Program-made: the position numbers and the translations under genes
Assembly: GCA_038226175.1 (NCBI GenBank)
Contig: JBBRQP010000052.1
Location: 1 to 21,453 of the forward strand
Length of the DNA stretch: 21,453 bases
Origin: JBBRQP01 sp038226175
Lineage (GTDB): Bacteria; Cyanobacteriota; Cyanobacteriia; Gloeobacterales; Anthocerotibacteraceae
Reading direction: 5' to 3'
Shown: positions 1 through 5,701 of the stretch, in pieces
Position numbering within the stretch: the stretch's first letter is position 1
Layout: every line of letters begins with the position of its first letter
The notes under the pieces: generated by a model
Told to the model about the DNA's origin: nothing
The model's input: the letters and a program-made list of their open reading frames with translations, nothing else
The model's database searches: none

Positions 1-126
1 CGCTCCCAAGGCAAGCGTGACAAAGAAAGTCTTGAAGAAGCGATAGGACAAGGGCTAAAGCGTATTACAGAAACTGATGCGAAAGGTTGGTTCACTCACT
101 CTGGTTATCTTGGTACATCCGTATGA
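1..126 (+). CDS. IS630-like transposase, C-terminal fragment (runs off the left edge)
   Basis: The open frame enters from the window edge in frame 1 and stops with TGA after 41 residues. The tail contains ITETDAKGWFTHSGY. This resembles the end of IS630/Tc1-type DDE transposases, where a helix precedes a [DN]xxxWFxHxGY signature. The catalytic residues would lie outside the window, so integrity cannot be judged. It is on the opposite strand to the ribosomal genes that follow and probably marks the edge of an insertion sequence. No clear terminal inverted repeat was identified downstream. Family assignment is from memory of the C-terminal signature only. Confidence 0.6.
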   Translation, partial: RSQGKRDKESLEEAIGQGLKRITETDAKGWFTHSGYLGTSV

Positions 127-411
127 AAACCGCTGTAAAGGCATCTTTAAGCGGAATGTCTTCTTGCTTATGGCGCTTTGATTCATTCTTACCAGCGAAG
201 TGGCGGTTCACTCTATCAAGTTTCATGACCAACTTTCCTAGGTGAAAGAAGCTATCGTGTGCTTCGCAGACATGATTTTAGACTAGTGATCAACCTTAAA
301 AGTTCATTTAACATAACTATAAATTGATTTTGAAACCGAGTAATCTAAAGCTCTCAACCTAATCGAGCAACTAGAAGAGCACCACAACTTGGCTAAGCAA
401 AAAACTTAAAT
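127..411. other. Non-coding stretch next to the transposase fragment
   Basis: No reading frame here looks like a gene; all frames are interrupted within about 35 codons. It holds an imperfect hairpin at 130-154 (arms CCGCTgTAAAG and CTTTAAGCGG around a GCAT loop), 3 bp after the transposase stop. The rest is AT-rich with no recognisable tRNA, repeat or promoter. It is probably insertion-sequence debris plus the downstream flank of the minus-strand ribosomal operon. Confidence 0.5.
130..154. repeat. Imperfect inverted repeat after transposase stop
   Basis: Two 10-11 nt arms pair around a 4-nt loop with a single bulged G. No T-run follows on the plus strand, so it is not a standard intrinsic terminator. 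It may be part of the end structure of the adjacent insertion element or a transcription-limiting hairpin. Confidence 0.45.
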
Positions 412-457
412 TTATAAAAAAAAGAGCTTCAACCCTAAGGCTAAAACTCTTTTTTTT
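412..457 (-). terminator. Rho-independent terminator of the rpsP-khpA-rpsU operon
   Basis: On the minus strand a 12-bp stem (439-450 with 423-434), allowing G-U pairs, closes a TTAG loop and is followed by a run of at least 10 T. It lies 5 bp after the rpsU stop. Because A-runs precede the stem, the plus-strand reading also has a T-run (451-457) and it may work in both directions. Confidence 0.85.
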
Positions 458-462
458 AATCT

Positions 463-636
463 CTAACGACGGCGTTTACGGGCAGCCTCAGATTTGCGTT
501 TTTTGCGGATGCTAGGTTTTTCGTAGCGTTCGCGGCGTTTGATTTCCGAGAGAATACCAGCTTTTTGAATCTTTTTCTTAAAACGTTTTAAGGCGGATTC
601 AATGGACTCGTTTTCGCCTAAACGGACTTCGGTCAT
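463..636 (-). CDS. rpsU: 30S ribosomal protein bS21
   Basis: The encoded protein is 57 residues, the usual S21 length. It begins MTEVRLGENESIESALKRFK, continues with the family's KxGIL(S)EIxRRxxYEKPS core, and ends in a very basic KKRKSEAARKRRR tail. bS21 is the small-subunit protein near the 3' end of 16S rRNA, where it influences initiation. The ATG start is fixed by a perfect AGGAGGTGA Shine-Dalgarno about 6 nt upstream (minus strand, around 644-652). It is the last gene of the minus-strand run rpsP-khpA-rpsU and is followed directly by an intrinsic terminator. A hairpin separates it from khpA and could let it be expressed or processed independently. Confidence 0.95.
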   Translation of the reverse strand: MTEVRLGENESIESALKRFKKKIQKAGILSEIKRRERYEKPSIRKKRKSEAARKRRR

Positions 637-659
637 GGGGTGTCACCTCCTGGGGAGTT

Positions 660-684
660 AGAACACCTGTGATAACAGGTTTCT
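660..684 (-). promoter_or_regulatory. Intercistronic hairpin between khpA and rpsU
   Basis: A perfect 6-bp stem ACCTGT/ACAGGT with a 4-nt loop extends by four further pairs past one bulged C. It overlaps the khpA stop codon and ends a few nucleotides before the rpsU Shine-Dalgarno. No T-run follows, so it is more likely an RNA processing, stabilising or attenuating element than a terminator. The function is inferred. Confidence 0.5.
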
Positions 685-931
685 ACTCAAAAATTTCCAT
701 GTGGACTTGTTGATTATGGGTACGCGCTGCGGCTTCAAGAATAAAGCGGATCGCTTGGATCGTGCGCCCGCCCCGCCCGAAGACCTTACCTTTATCAGCA
801 GCGGCAAAACTAACCCGTAGCCAGACGCGCTGACCGCTGAGGGTATGTTCGGCATCGACAGATAAATGGGTAGGGTCTTCAAGTAACGGTGAAACTAAGA
901 AATTCACCAGTTCAGGATAATTTGGTGACAC
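683..931 (-). CDS. khpA: KH-domain RNA-binding protein KhpA
   Basis: The product is 82 residues from a GTG start. It begins (V)SPNYPELVNFLVSPLLEDP and carries the single type II KH domain with the signature KGKVFGRGGRTIQAIR (GxxG loop GRGG). KhpA-family proteins are small general RNA chaperones. The N-terminus matches cyanobacterial homologues only if translation starts at this GTG. The longer frame upstream is rpsP in another frame. The GTG is one base after the rpsP TAA stop (TAATGTG), with a GGGAG motif just upstream inside rpsP, which implies translational coupling. It ends 46 bp before rpsU. Confidence 0.9.
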   Translation of the reverse strand: MSPNYPELVNFLVSPLLEDPTHLSVDAEHTLSGQRVWLRVSFAAADKGKVFGRGGRTIQAIRFILEAAARTHNQQVHMEIFE

Positions 932-932
932 A

Positions 933-1205
933 TTAACTCCCGGTCGTAGGCACATCAAAGACGTGCGCTTTTTTGAGCAATGACACGACGGTTTCGGTGG
1001 GTTGCGCACCACGTCCTAACCAGAGCCGTGCAGCTTCGATATCTAGAGTAAGCGGCATTTCATTTTTAGCCGGGTTGGCACGGGGATTATAAAACCCGAT
1101 TTGCGCCAAGGCTTCACCGTTGCGTCGAGTCCGAGAATCCATGACGACAATCCGGTAGACAGGGCGGCGTTTTGCACCAAGACGTTTGAGACGAATCGAG
1201 ACGAT
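933..1205 (-). CDS. rpsP: 30S ribosomal protein bS16, probable ATC start
   Basis: The sequence VSIRLKRLGAKRRPVYRIVV, then GFYNPR and GAQPTETV, is diagnostic of bS16, a small-subunit assembly protein. Homologues begin M[IV]xLRLKRxG, which places the first residue at codon 1203-1205. That codon is ATC, not ATG/GTG/TTG. A perfect AGGAGGTG Shine-Dalgarno (1213-1220) sits 7 nt before it. The next in-frame conventional start upstream is a TTG at 1227-1229, which would add eight non-homologous residues, has no Shine-Dalgarno and would bury the AGGAGG in coding sequence. With ATC the protein is 90 residues. It is the first gene of the operon with khpA and rpsU. Confidence 0.9.
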   Translation of the reverse strand: MVSIRLKRLGAKRRPVYRIVVMDSRTRRNGEALAQIGFYNPRANPAKNEMPLTLDIEAARLWLGRGAQPTETVVSLLKKAHVFDVPTTGS

Positions 1206-1212
1206 AGGAATA

Positions 1213-1220
1213 CACCTCCT
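1213..1220 (-). promoter_or_regulatory. Shine-Dalgarno that decides the rpsP start
   Basis: AGGAGGTG on the minus strand is a full complement to the 16S 3' end. It is placed 7 nt from ATC (1203-1205) and only 1 nt from ATT (1209-1211). It argues against the upstream TTG start. Confidence 0.75.
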
Positions 1221-1267
1221 GAAACCCAAAACTAAATAATTTAGGCTGGGTAAATTTCTGCTTATCT

Positions 1268-1273
1268 AGTATA
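1268..1273 (-). promoter_or_regulatory. Likely -10 box of the rpsP operon promoter
   Basis: TATACT on the minus strand matches the sigma-70 -10 consensus in five of six positions. It lies between the tRNA-Ala gene and rpsP, about 60 bp before the rpsP start. No strong -35 is visible at ideal spacing; TTACCG at 15 bp is the best candidate. Confidence 0.45.
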
Positions 1274-1306
1274 CCATTATTTTCTGGTCGGTAATTGTAC
1301 AAATGT

Positions 1307-1382
1307 TGGTGGAGAGTACCGGATTCGAACCGGTCACCTCTGCAGTGCGATTGCAGCGCTCTACCAAATGAGCTAACCCCCC
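1307..1382 (-). tRNA. tRNA-Ala (anticodon CGC)
   Basis: The minus strand folds into a complete 76-nt cloverleaf. It has an acceptor stem GGGGGGT/ACTCTCC, D-arm GCTC...GAGC, anticodon stem CTGCA/TGCAG with loop ATCGCAC (anticodon CGC at loop positions 3-5), T-arm ACCGG-TTCGAAT-CCGGT, discriminator A and an encoded CCA. The third acceptor pair is G3-U70, the alanine identity element, so the assignment does not rest on the anticodon alone. It reads GCG codons. It sits upstream of the rpsP operon and downstream of the DUF2808 gene on the same strand. Confidence 0.95.
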
Positions 1383-1427
1383 CAACAAGCGACTGAGCCT
1401 GAATTTTTAGTTTATCAGGTTCTCGAA

Positions 1428-1940
1428 CTAGTTGATGGAGACATACCAATCGCCAATGTAGCGGTAAATTGGGTTGGGTTCTGTCCCTAGTAGGCGCGCG
1501 CGCAAACGATACAATCCAGCCGAACGGGGGTTTGTGGCATTACGGCAGCGCATAGTCACCGTTACGCCTGCGGGAATCGGGTCTTTGACGGTAATGGTCA
1601 AAGTCATCGCTTCGGGATCAAGCTGGATGTCATCGACAGGAAAATTAGTTCCCGTTTCGTTATCACTAAGCTCAATGCGCTGAGTATCAAAAGTTTTGAG
1701 ATAGGTGTCTGGCAAGATGACCTGAATTTGACGGGTTGCTACTTTTTGAGATTTTAGGTAGAGCAAATAAGTGACTTGTTGGGAGCCAGAATTGGTTTTG
1801 CTCAGACTGTAATTGAGCACTAAGTCAGAATTTTTGGCTCCAAATAACACAAAACCCGATTGAGCCGCTATCGGATTACCCAAACTTGCTAAAGCACCTA
1901 CCAAGACCAGTGAACTCAAAAATTGACGCTGCATTCGCAT
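1428..1940 (-). CDS. DUF2808 family exported protein
   Basis: From the ATG at 1938-1940 the protein has 170 residues. It starts MRMQRQFLSSLVLVGALASL and has a signal peptide likely cut after PIAAQ. The mature part, about 145 residues, has the features of the cyanobacterial DUF2808 family: a repeated beta-strand pattern, a VxLPDTYLKTF segment, a DxxxLDPEAMTLTITV segment and a final IYRYIGDWYVSI. The function of the family is not established; an extracytoplasmic or cell-surface location is inferred from the signal peptide. An upstream frame extension to 2027 adds 29 residues before the signal peptide and is unlikely. The Shine-Dalgarno is weak (AAAGAG, 12 nt away). Confidence 0.8.
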   Translation of the reverse strand: MRMQRQFLSSLVLVGALASLGNPIAAQSGFVLFGAKNSDLVLNYSLSKTNSGSQQVTYLLYLKSQKVATRQIQVILPDTYLKTFDTQRIELSDNETGTNFPVDDIQLDPEAMTLTITVKDPIPAGVTVTMRCRNATNPRSAGLYRLRARLLGTEPNPIYRYIGDWYVSIN

Positions 1941-2060
1941 AGCCCAAGATAACTCTTTATTATTGTGACAGAAATTACCTTTTGTTGCCCAGGGCTGGTT
2001 AGGTTGTGGTATTACGCTTTGACGCAATAAAAGTTACTCCTTACCTAATTCCTACAGTGG

Positions 2061-2083
2061 TATAAAGTTTGCGATAACTTATA
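2061..2083. repeat. Imperfect palindrome in intergenic region
   Basis: The arms TATAAAGTT and AACTTATA flank TGCGAT. It lies about 120 bp upstream of the DUF2808 start and could be an operator or overlapping promoter elements. There is no further support. Confidence 0.25.
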
Positions 2084-2099
2084 CAGGAGTTAAGGCGTA

Positions 2100-2236
2100 A
2101 GACTTACTCTTTGCCCTAACCTTGGTTAATAAATTTGGATACATTTTTGTACCCATTGATTCCCCCCTGCTGTCATGCTAGTTCCCCCCCTTAAATCATG
2201 TTCAACTACTCTTTGTTCGCAAAGGGTAGTTTTTTT
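2100..2236 (+). ncRNA. Candidate small RNA ending at an orphan plus-strand terminator
   Basis: All neighbouring genes within 2 kb upstream are on the minus strand, yet a strong plus-strand intrinsic terminator ends at 2236. The preceding sequence has no open frame of note. It contains two C-runs (2162-2167 and 2184-2190) separated by 16 nt, which would be single-stranded and could pair with G-rich Shine-Dalgarno sequences. No clear promoter was found, so the 5' end is arbitrary. The alternative is a 3' leftover of a lost plus-strand gene. Confidence 0.35.
2204..2236 (+). terminator. Intrinsic terminator with TTCG tetraloop, plus strand
   Basis: A 12-bp stem (2204-2215 with 2220-2231, one T-G pair) is capped by the stable TTCG loop and followed by seven T. 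On the minus strand no T-run follows the stem, so it acts on plus-strand transcription only. Confidence 0.8.
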
Positions 2237-2256
2237 GGGCATTACATTCCACATAC

Positions 2257-2287
2257 AAAACCCCCTCTCTACTCAAGCAGAGGGGAT
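2257..2287 (-). terminator. Terminator of the repeat-lipoprotein gene
   Basis: The CCCCTCT/AGAGGGG stem (2262-2268 with 2279-2285) has a 10-nt loop. It is followed on the minus strand by GTTTTG. It lies about 25 bp after the lipoprotein stop codon. Confidence 0.65.
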
Positions 2288-2311
2288 TTAATAATCAAAC
2301 ACAAACTTGAG

Positions 2312-2650
2312 TTAGGGTTTTTTCTCGGTTGCAGCAGGTTTTTCAGCTTCAGCCGCAACATCATTGGGTTTATCTGTTGTGGCTTCTTTAGCTTCATCTG
2401 CCACTTTGTTTGCGCCATCTTTCATCGCGTCACCAGTCGCTGTCACAGCTTCGCCCACTTTGTCTGCACCATCTTTCATGGCATCGCCAGTTGCTGTCGC
2501 AGCTTCGCCTGCTTTATCGGTAGTGGCTTTCATGGCATCACCGGCAGTGGCAGCAGGTGTAGTCGCAGGAGTGCCACCACCACAGGCGGTTATACCTAGC
2601 AATAAAGCACCCAAACCCACGGTCAAGCCAACATTTTTCCAAGCGTACAT
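2312..2650 (-). CDS. Small lipoprotein with 18-residue repeats
   Basis: Starting at the ATG with Shine-Dalgarno TGAGGA 5 nt upstream, the product has 112 residues. The N-terminus is a lipoprotein signal (MYAWKNVGLTVGLGALLLGI, then TAC), giving a lipobox GITAC with lipidated Cys23. The mature part is low-complexity and rich in Ala, Lys, Glu, Asp and Thr. GDAMK recurs at residues 37-41, 55-59 and 73-77, an exact 18-residue period. The tail is charged (AEAEKPAATEKKP). Such sequences form amphipathic helices or are disordered, like LEA-type proteins. The upstream frame extension to 2737 lacks support. The gene is divergent from moaB; function unknown. Confidence 0.75.
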   Translation of the reverse strand: MYAWKNVGLTVGLGALLLGITACGGGTPATTPAATAGDAMKATTDKAGEAATATGDAMKDGADKVGEAVTATGDAMKDGANKVADEAKEATTDKPNDVAAEAEKPAATEKKP

Positions 2651-2683
2651 AGTCGTCCTCAGGGTGTCGGATAAGTAAAATGT

Positions 2684-2692
2684 CCTATAGCA
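2684..2692 (-). promoter_or_regulatory. Possible extended -10 promoter of the lipoprotein gene
   Basis: The minus strand reads TGCTATAGG, an extended -10 element 34 bp before the ATG. TTCACT lies 15 bp upstream as a weak -35. Confidence 0.3.
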
Positions 2693-2753
2693 TCCTACCT
2701 GAAAAGTGAACTGACAGGATACCGCTTTTGACCCCATGCTCGAGGCAAATTTG

Positions 2754-3248
2754 ATGACACAGACAATATCTAAATTAGCTTGTGCTGTTTTAACGCTCAG
2801 TGATACCCGTACGCCAGAATCTGATTTTAGTGGTCAAACCCTATGTCATTTGATACAACAAGCGGGCTACACAATAGTGGAATATCAGATCCTACCTGAT
2901 CAAAAAAGTGCGTTAGCTGCCCTGTTAGACCAATGGTGTGCACGTTCAGATATCCAAGCCATTTTGATCACTGGCAGTACTGGTCTGAGTCCTCGTGACA
3001 TTGCGCCTGAGGTGATTGAGCCACGATTTAGTAAAGCCTTACCTGGCTTTGGTGAGTTGTTTCGGATGCTTTCTTGGGAGCAAATAGGCTCTAAAGCCAT
3101 GGCCTCGCGGGCAACGGCTGGTCTGATCGGGCAGACTTTGGTGTTCTTGATGCCAGGTTCGACCAAAGCCGCCGCTTTAGCGATGGAAAAGCTGATTTTG
3201 CCTGAGCTAGAACACTTGGTCAAACTCGTGGCAGGGGCTGGGCATTAG
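2754..3248 (+). CDS. moaB: MoaB/MogA-like molybdopterin-binding protein
   Basis: The product has 164 residues from the ATG at 2754, which has GAGG 8 nt upstream; an ATG at 2736 has no Shine-Dalgarno. The MoCF_biosynth fold is recognised from AVLTLSDTRT near the start, the ITGSTGLSPRDIAPE loop, PGFGELFRMLS and a late MPGSTKAA. MoaB/MogA proteins bind molybdopterin and, in the MogA type, adenylylate it for molybdenum insertion. MoaB and MogA cannot be separated confidently by eye; the short length fits MoaB. It is divergent from the lipoprotein gene and 41 bp upstream of the NlpC/P60 gene in the same direction. Confidence 0.8.
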   Translation: MTQTISKLACAVLTLSDTRTPESDFSGQTLCHLIQQAGYTIVEYQILPDQKSALAALLDQWCARSDIQAILITGSTGLSPRDIAPEVIEPRFSKALPGFGELFRMLSWEQIGSKAMASRATAGLIGQTLVFLMPGSTKAAALAMEKLILPELEHLVKLVAGAGH

Positions 3249-3289
3249 ATATTGATGTTTGATACCCACAAGACAGGTCACCTGATATC

Positions 3290-4378
3290 ATGCCTTTCAT
3301 GAAGCGTCGTATTTTATTGGGGACTGCGCTCTTGAGTTATCCGGCGGGGGTATGGGGTTCACCGCTCGAACAGGTGGTTGTGGAATATTATCGTCGCTTG
3401 CCCAATAATTATGGGCCGGGAGCTATATTTGACGTGCATATTCAGCAAGAAGGCCGCCAACATCTACTGACCGGACGGGTCTTACGCGCGCAAGACAAAG
3501 CAGCTCTCGGTCAACTCTTGGCTAATCACGGCACGGTCGTTAATCATTTAGAAACTTTTCCCTATGCTGCTCTAGGTGCGCTCAGCTACGGCCTGATAAC
3601 CGCTAAATATACTGATATGCGCAGCAAACCGGATTCTGATAGTGAACGCGTCTGTCAGGCTGTTTTTGGGGATGGCGTTTTTTTGTTGGCACACGCAAGA
3701 GATTGGTATCAGGTGTTACGCCAGTGGGATGGGTATGTAGGTTGGGTCGCAGCCCATGATGTACAAGTTATGGATGCAGCAAAATTTTATGCCCACCAGC
3801 GGCAGCCTAAGCAAATGGTTCTCAAGGATACTCCCCAATATTTAGCCGGTAGTATCGTTACCAAAACCTCAGCACCTGTGCGTTCTTTGGTCGCCCCACT
3901 TGCCGTCCGTGAGGCACGCGAGCGCATTGTGCACCACGCCCAAGCGCTTTATTTGCGTAGTCAGCAGGAGCATTTTCCCTATGTCTGGGGCGGAACCTAC
4001 GGCGTGGGTCTAGATTGTTCGGGCTTAACCCAGACGGTTTATCGTTTAGCAGGCATTGCCTTACCCCGCGATGCCAATCAGCAGCAAGCTTTTGGACACG
4101 CGCTCAAGGCTACCCCTGCGCAGCTGGATGATCTGCTACCCGCAGATCTGGTGTTTTTTTGCGAACGGGGTAACGAAGCGACCCATACCGGTATTTATTT
4201 GGGTGAAGGAGTGTTTCTACACTCTTCGGGTAAAGGTGGTAATGGCGGTCTCGGGCGTAATAATCTGCAAGGCGATTTGCCCTATGAAGGCTTTTTACGC
4301 AAGATTTGGCATGGTGCCGCGCGGATGATCCATCCAGACTTACATACCAGCACCCAAGGGTTGTATTTGGAGATCTGA
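3290..4378 (+). CDS. SH3b-NlpC/P60 cell-wall peptidase
   Basis: The protein has 362 residues. A short signal-like N-terminus (MKRRILLGTALLSYPAGVWG from the second Met) precedes an SH3b-type region around residues 100-165 (TAKYTDMRSKPDSDSE, then YQVLRQWDGYVGWV). The C-terminal NlpC/P60 domain spans about 215-345. Its catalytic triad is visible as Cys243 in LDCSG, His299 in ATHTGIYLG and His311 in VFLHSSG. Enzymes of this class cleave peptide stems of peptidoglycan, typically after D-Glu. An intact triad suggests it is active. The first ATG has no good Shine-Dalgarno, so the start may be the Met at codon 4. It converges with aguB, with the stops 5 bp apart. Confidence 0.85.
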   Translation: MPFMKRRILLGTALLSYPAGVWGSPLEQVVVEYYRRLPNNYGPGAIFDVHIQQEGRQHLLTGRVLRAQDKAALGQLLANHGTVVNHLETFPYAALGALSYGLITAKYTDMRSKPDSDSERVCQAVFGDGVFLLAHARDWYQVLRQWDGYVGWVAAHDVQVMDAAKFYAHQRQPKQMVLKDTPQYLAGSIVTKTSAPVRSLVAPLAVREARERIVHHAQALYLRSQQEHFPYVWGGTYGVGLDCSGLTQTVYRLAGIALPRDANQQQAFGHALKATPAQLDDLLPADLVFFCERGNEATHTGIYLGEGVFLHSSGKGGNGGLGRNNLQGDLPYEGFLRKIWHGAARMIHPDLHTSTQGLYLEI

Positions 4379-4383
4379 GTGTG

Positions 4384-5250
4384 TTAATCCAAAAAGCGTT
4401 GGGTAATCCCAGCATAGGCATCAATACGGCGATCCCGTAAAAAAGGCCAATTTTGACGGGTTTCCTCAATACGCCCTAAGGGACATTCCACGATCAAAAT
4501 TTGTTCGGCATCCACCTCGCCACGACCCAAAACCCGTCCTAAAGGGTCACTCACAAAAGATTGCCCCCAAAATTTCATATCCCCCTCTAGACCGACCCGA
4601 TTGACGGCTACTACATAGACCCCATTAGCCACACTGTGCCCACGCTGGATAACTTCCCAGGCATCGTGTTGATCTTGGTTGAGTTGGTCATTTTGACTCT
4701 TGTGCCAGCCAATCGCTGTCGGATAAAAAAGAATCTCAGCCCCTTGTAACGCAGTCAACCGCGCTGCTTCGGGAAACCATTGATCCCAGCAAACGAGTAC
4801 GCCGATTTTGCCAAAGCGGGTGGTATAACTTTTGAAGCCTAGATCGCCGGGGGTGAAGTAAAATTTTTCGTAATAACCCGGGTCATCGGGGATATGCATT
4901 TTGCGATATTTGCCCAAGAGCGCACCATCTGCATCAAGGATCACCGCAGTATTGTGATAGAGACCGGGGGCACGTTTTTCAAAAAGGGAACCAATAATCA
5001 CCACGCCGTATTGGCGTGCTACTTGGGTGAGCTGAGCCGTACTCAGACCGGGAATTGCCTCGCCGAGTTCAAAATTAGTATTGCTTTCGACATCACAAAA
5101 ATATAAAGAACAAAACAATTCTTGTAAGCAAATAATCTGAGCCCCTTGCTGAGCGGCCTGAGCAATGCGTGTGAGGGCTTTAGCTCGGTTACTCTCAGGA
5201 TCTGAGCTACAGGTCATCTGAATCAGACCAAGGGTGACGGTTTGGGTCAT
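4384..5250 (-). CDS. aguB: N-carbamoylputrescine amidase (nitrilase superfamily)
   Basis: The product has 288 residues, typical length. The nitrilase catalytic residues are all present: Glu44 in CLQELF, Lys117 in YRKMHIPDDPG and Cys154 in LVCWDQWFPEAA. The RKMHIPDDPGYYEKFYFTPGD segment and the end RRIDAYAGITQRF are characteristic of AguB. AguB hydrolyses N-carbamoylputrescine to putrescine, CO2 and ammonia, the last step of the arginine decarboxylase/agmatine route. The ATG has AGGA 7 nt upstream. No agmatine deiminase gene is adjacent; the gene stands alone between the NlpC/P60 gene and the Hlip gene. Confidence 0.92.
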   Translation of the reverse strand: MTQTVTLGLIQMTCSSDPESNRAKALTRIAQAAQQGAQIICLQELFCSLYFCDVESNTNFELGEAIPGLSTAQLTQVARQYGVVIIGSLFEKRAPGLYHNTAVILDADGALLGKYRKMHIPDDPGYYEKFYFTPGDLGFKSYTTRFGKIGVLVCWDQWFPEAARLTALQGAEILFYPTAIGWHKSQNDQLNQDQHDAWEVIQRGHSVANGVYVVAVNRVGLEGDMKFWGQSFVSDPLGRVLGRGEVDAEQILIVECPLGRIEETRQNWPFLRDRRIDAYAGITQRFLD

Positions 5251-5346
5251 GGGGCATCCTGACGGCTTTCTCTCATCCTATAAGTTTTTGCTATGAGGCT
5301 CTTCAAGAAATCTCTGCCCTAGGAGATAGACATAATTGTGTAGTTT

Positions 5347-5361
5347 TGTTAAGATTGTACA
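5347..5361. promoter_or_regulatory. HLR1-like tandem repeat upstream of the hli gene
   Basis: TGTTAA and TGTACA occur as a short direct repeat separated by 3 nt, about 20-35 bp before the Hlip ATG. High-light genes of cyanobacteria often carry HLR1 repeats bound by RpaB. This copy deviates from the consensus in bases and spacing, so it is only a candidate. Confidence 0.25.
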
Positions 5362-5380
5362 AACAAACGGAAACACCACC

Positions 5381-5578
5381 ATGAACAACCTCTCCAACAA
5401 TGTCAAAAGCGTAAACCCCAAAGTCGGTAAAATGTATGTGGACGAGTCCGAGCAACGGGTAGGGTTTACGCCTTTCGCCGAGCTCTGGAATGGTCGTCTT
5501 GCCATGATTGGCTTTTCTGCTTTGTTGCTTATCGAAGTTTTTTCAGGTAAAGGTCTTTTGACCCTCTTGCACGGTTAA
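5381..5578 (+). CDS. hli: High-light-inducible protein (Hlip/SCP), single helix
   Basis: The protein has 65 residues. One membrane helix (about residues 33-53) contains the chlorophyll-binding motif of the LHC superfamily: Glu34, Asn37 and Arg39 in FAELWNGRLAMIGF. A hydrophilic N-terminus of about 30 residues ends in RVGFTPFAE, as in small Hlips. These thylakoid proteins bind chlorophyll and beta-carotene and protect photosystem II assembly intermediates under excess light. The ATG at 5381 gives the family length; the frame extends upstream to 5336 but that part looks untranslated. An intrinsic terminator follows, so the gene is probably monocistronic. Which hli paralogue it is cannot be decided. 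Confidence 0.92.
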   Translation: MNNLSNNVKSVNPKVGKMYVDESEQRVGFTPFAELWNGRLAMIGFSALLLIEVFSGKGLLTLLHG

Positions 5579-5606
5579 TTACCGACATCGCTCATCAGAA
5601 ATCCTT

Positions 5607-5636
5607 ACCCGCAGCCCTAAGGCTGCGGGTTTCTTA
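5607..5636 (+). terminator. Intrinsic terminator after the hli gene
   Basis: A perfect 10-bp GC-rich stem (5607-5616 with 5621-5630) has a CTAA loop and is followed by TTCTTAT. It lies 29 bp after the hli stop codon. Confidence 0.85.
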
Positions 5637-5701
5637 TGATTTGCTCTGGCAATAAAAATTAGCCGATTGACGGCAGACTTCACAAATCTTAAGATCAAGG
5701 C

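Noticed and set aside
1114..1449. 111-codon minus-strand frame over the tRNA and rpsP
   Set aside because: It runs through a complete tRNA-Ala gene and the rpsP coding region in another frame, so it is a chance frame.
2162..2190. Two C-runs as the ends of an insertion sequence or a short direct repeat
   Set aside because: The runs are only 6-7 bases of one nucleotide with unrelated flanks, so no repeat unit is supported. They are kept only as part of the sRNA candidate.
2364..2678. 104-codon plus-strand frame opposite the lipoprotein gene
   Set aside because: It is the antisense of a repetitive Ala-rich gene, whose composition removes stops on the other strand. It has no Shine-Dalgarno, and the minus-strand frame has a lipobox, a Shine-Dalgarno and a terminator.
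5579..5701. FMN riboswitch ahead of ribF
   Set aside because: The gap holds a simple terminator hairpin and about 65 bp with none of the RFN-element conserved blocks.
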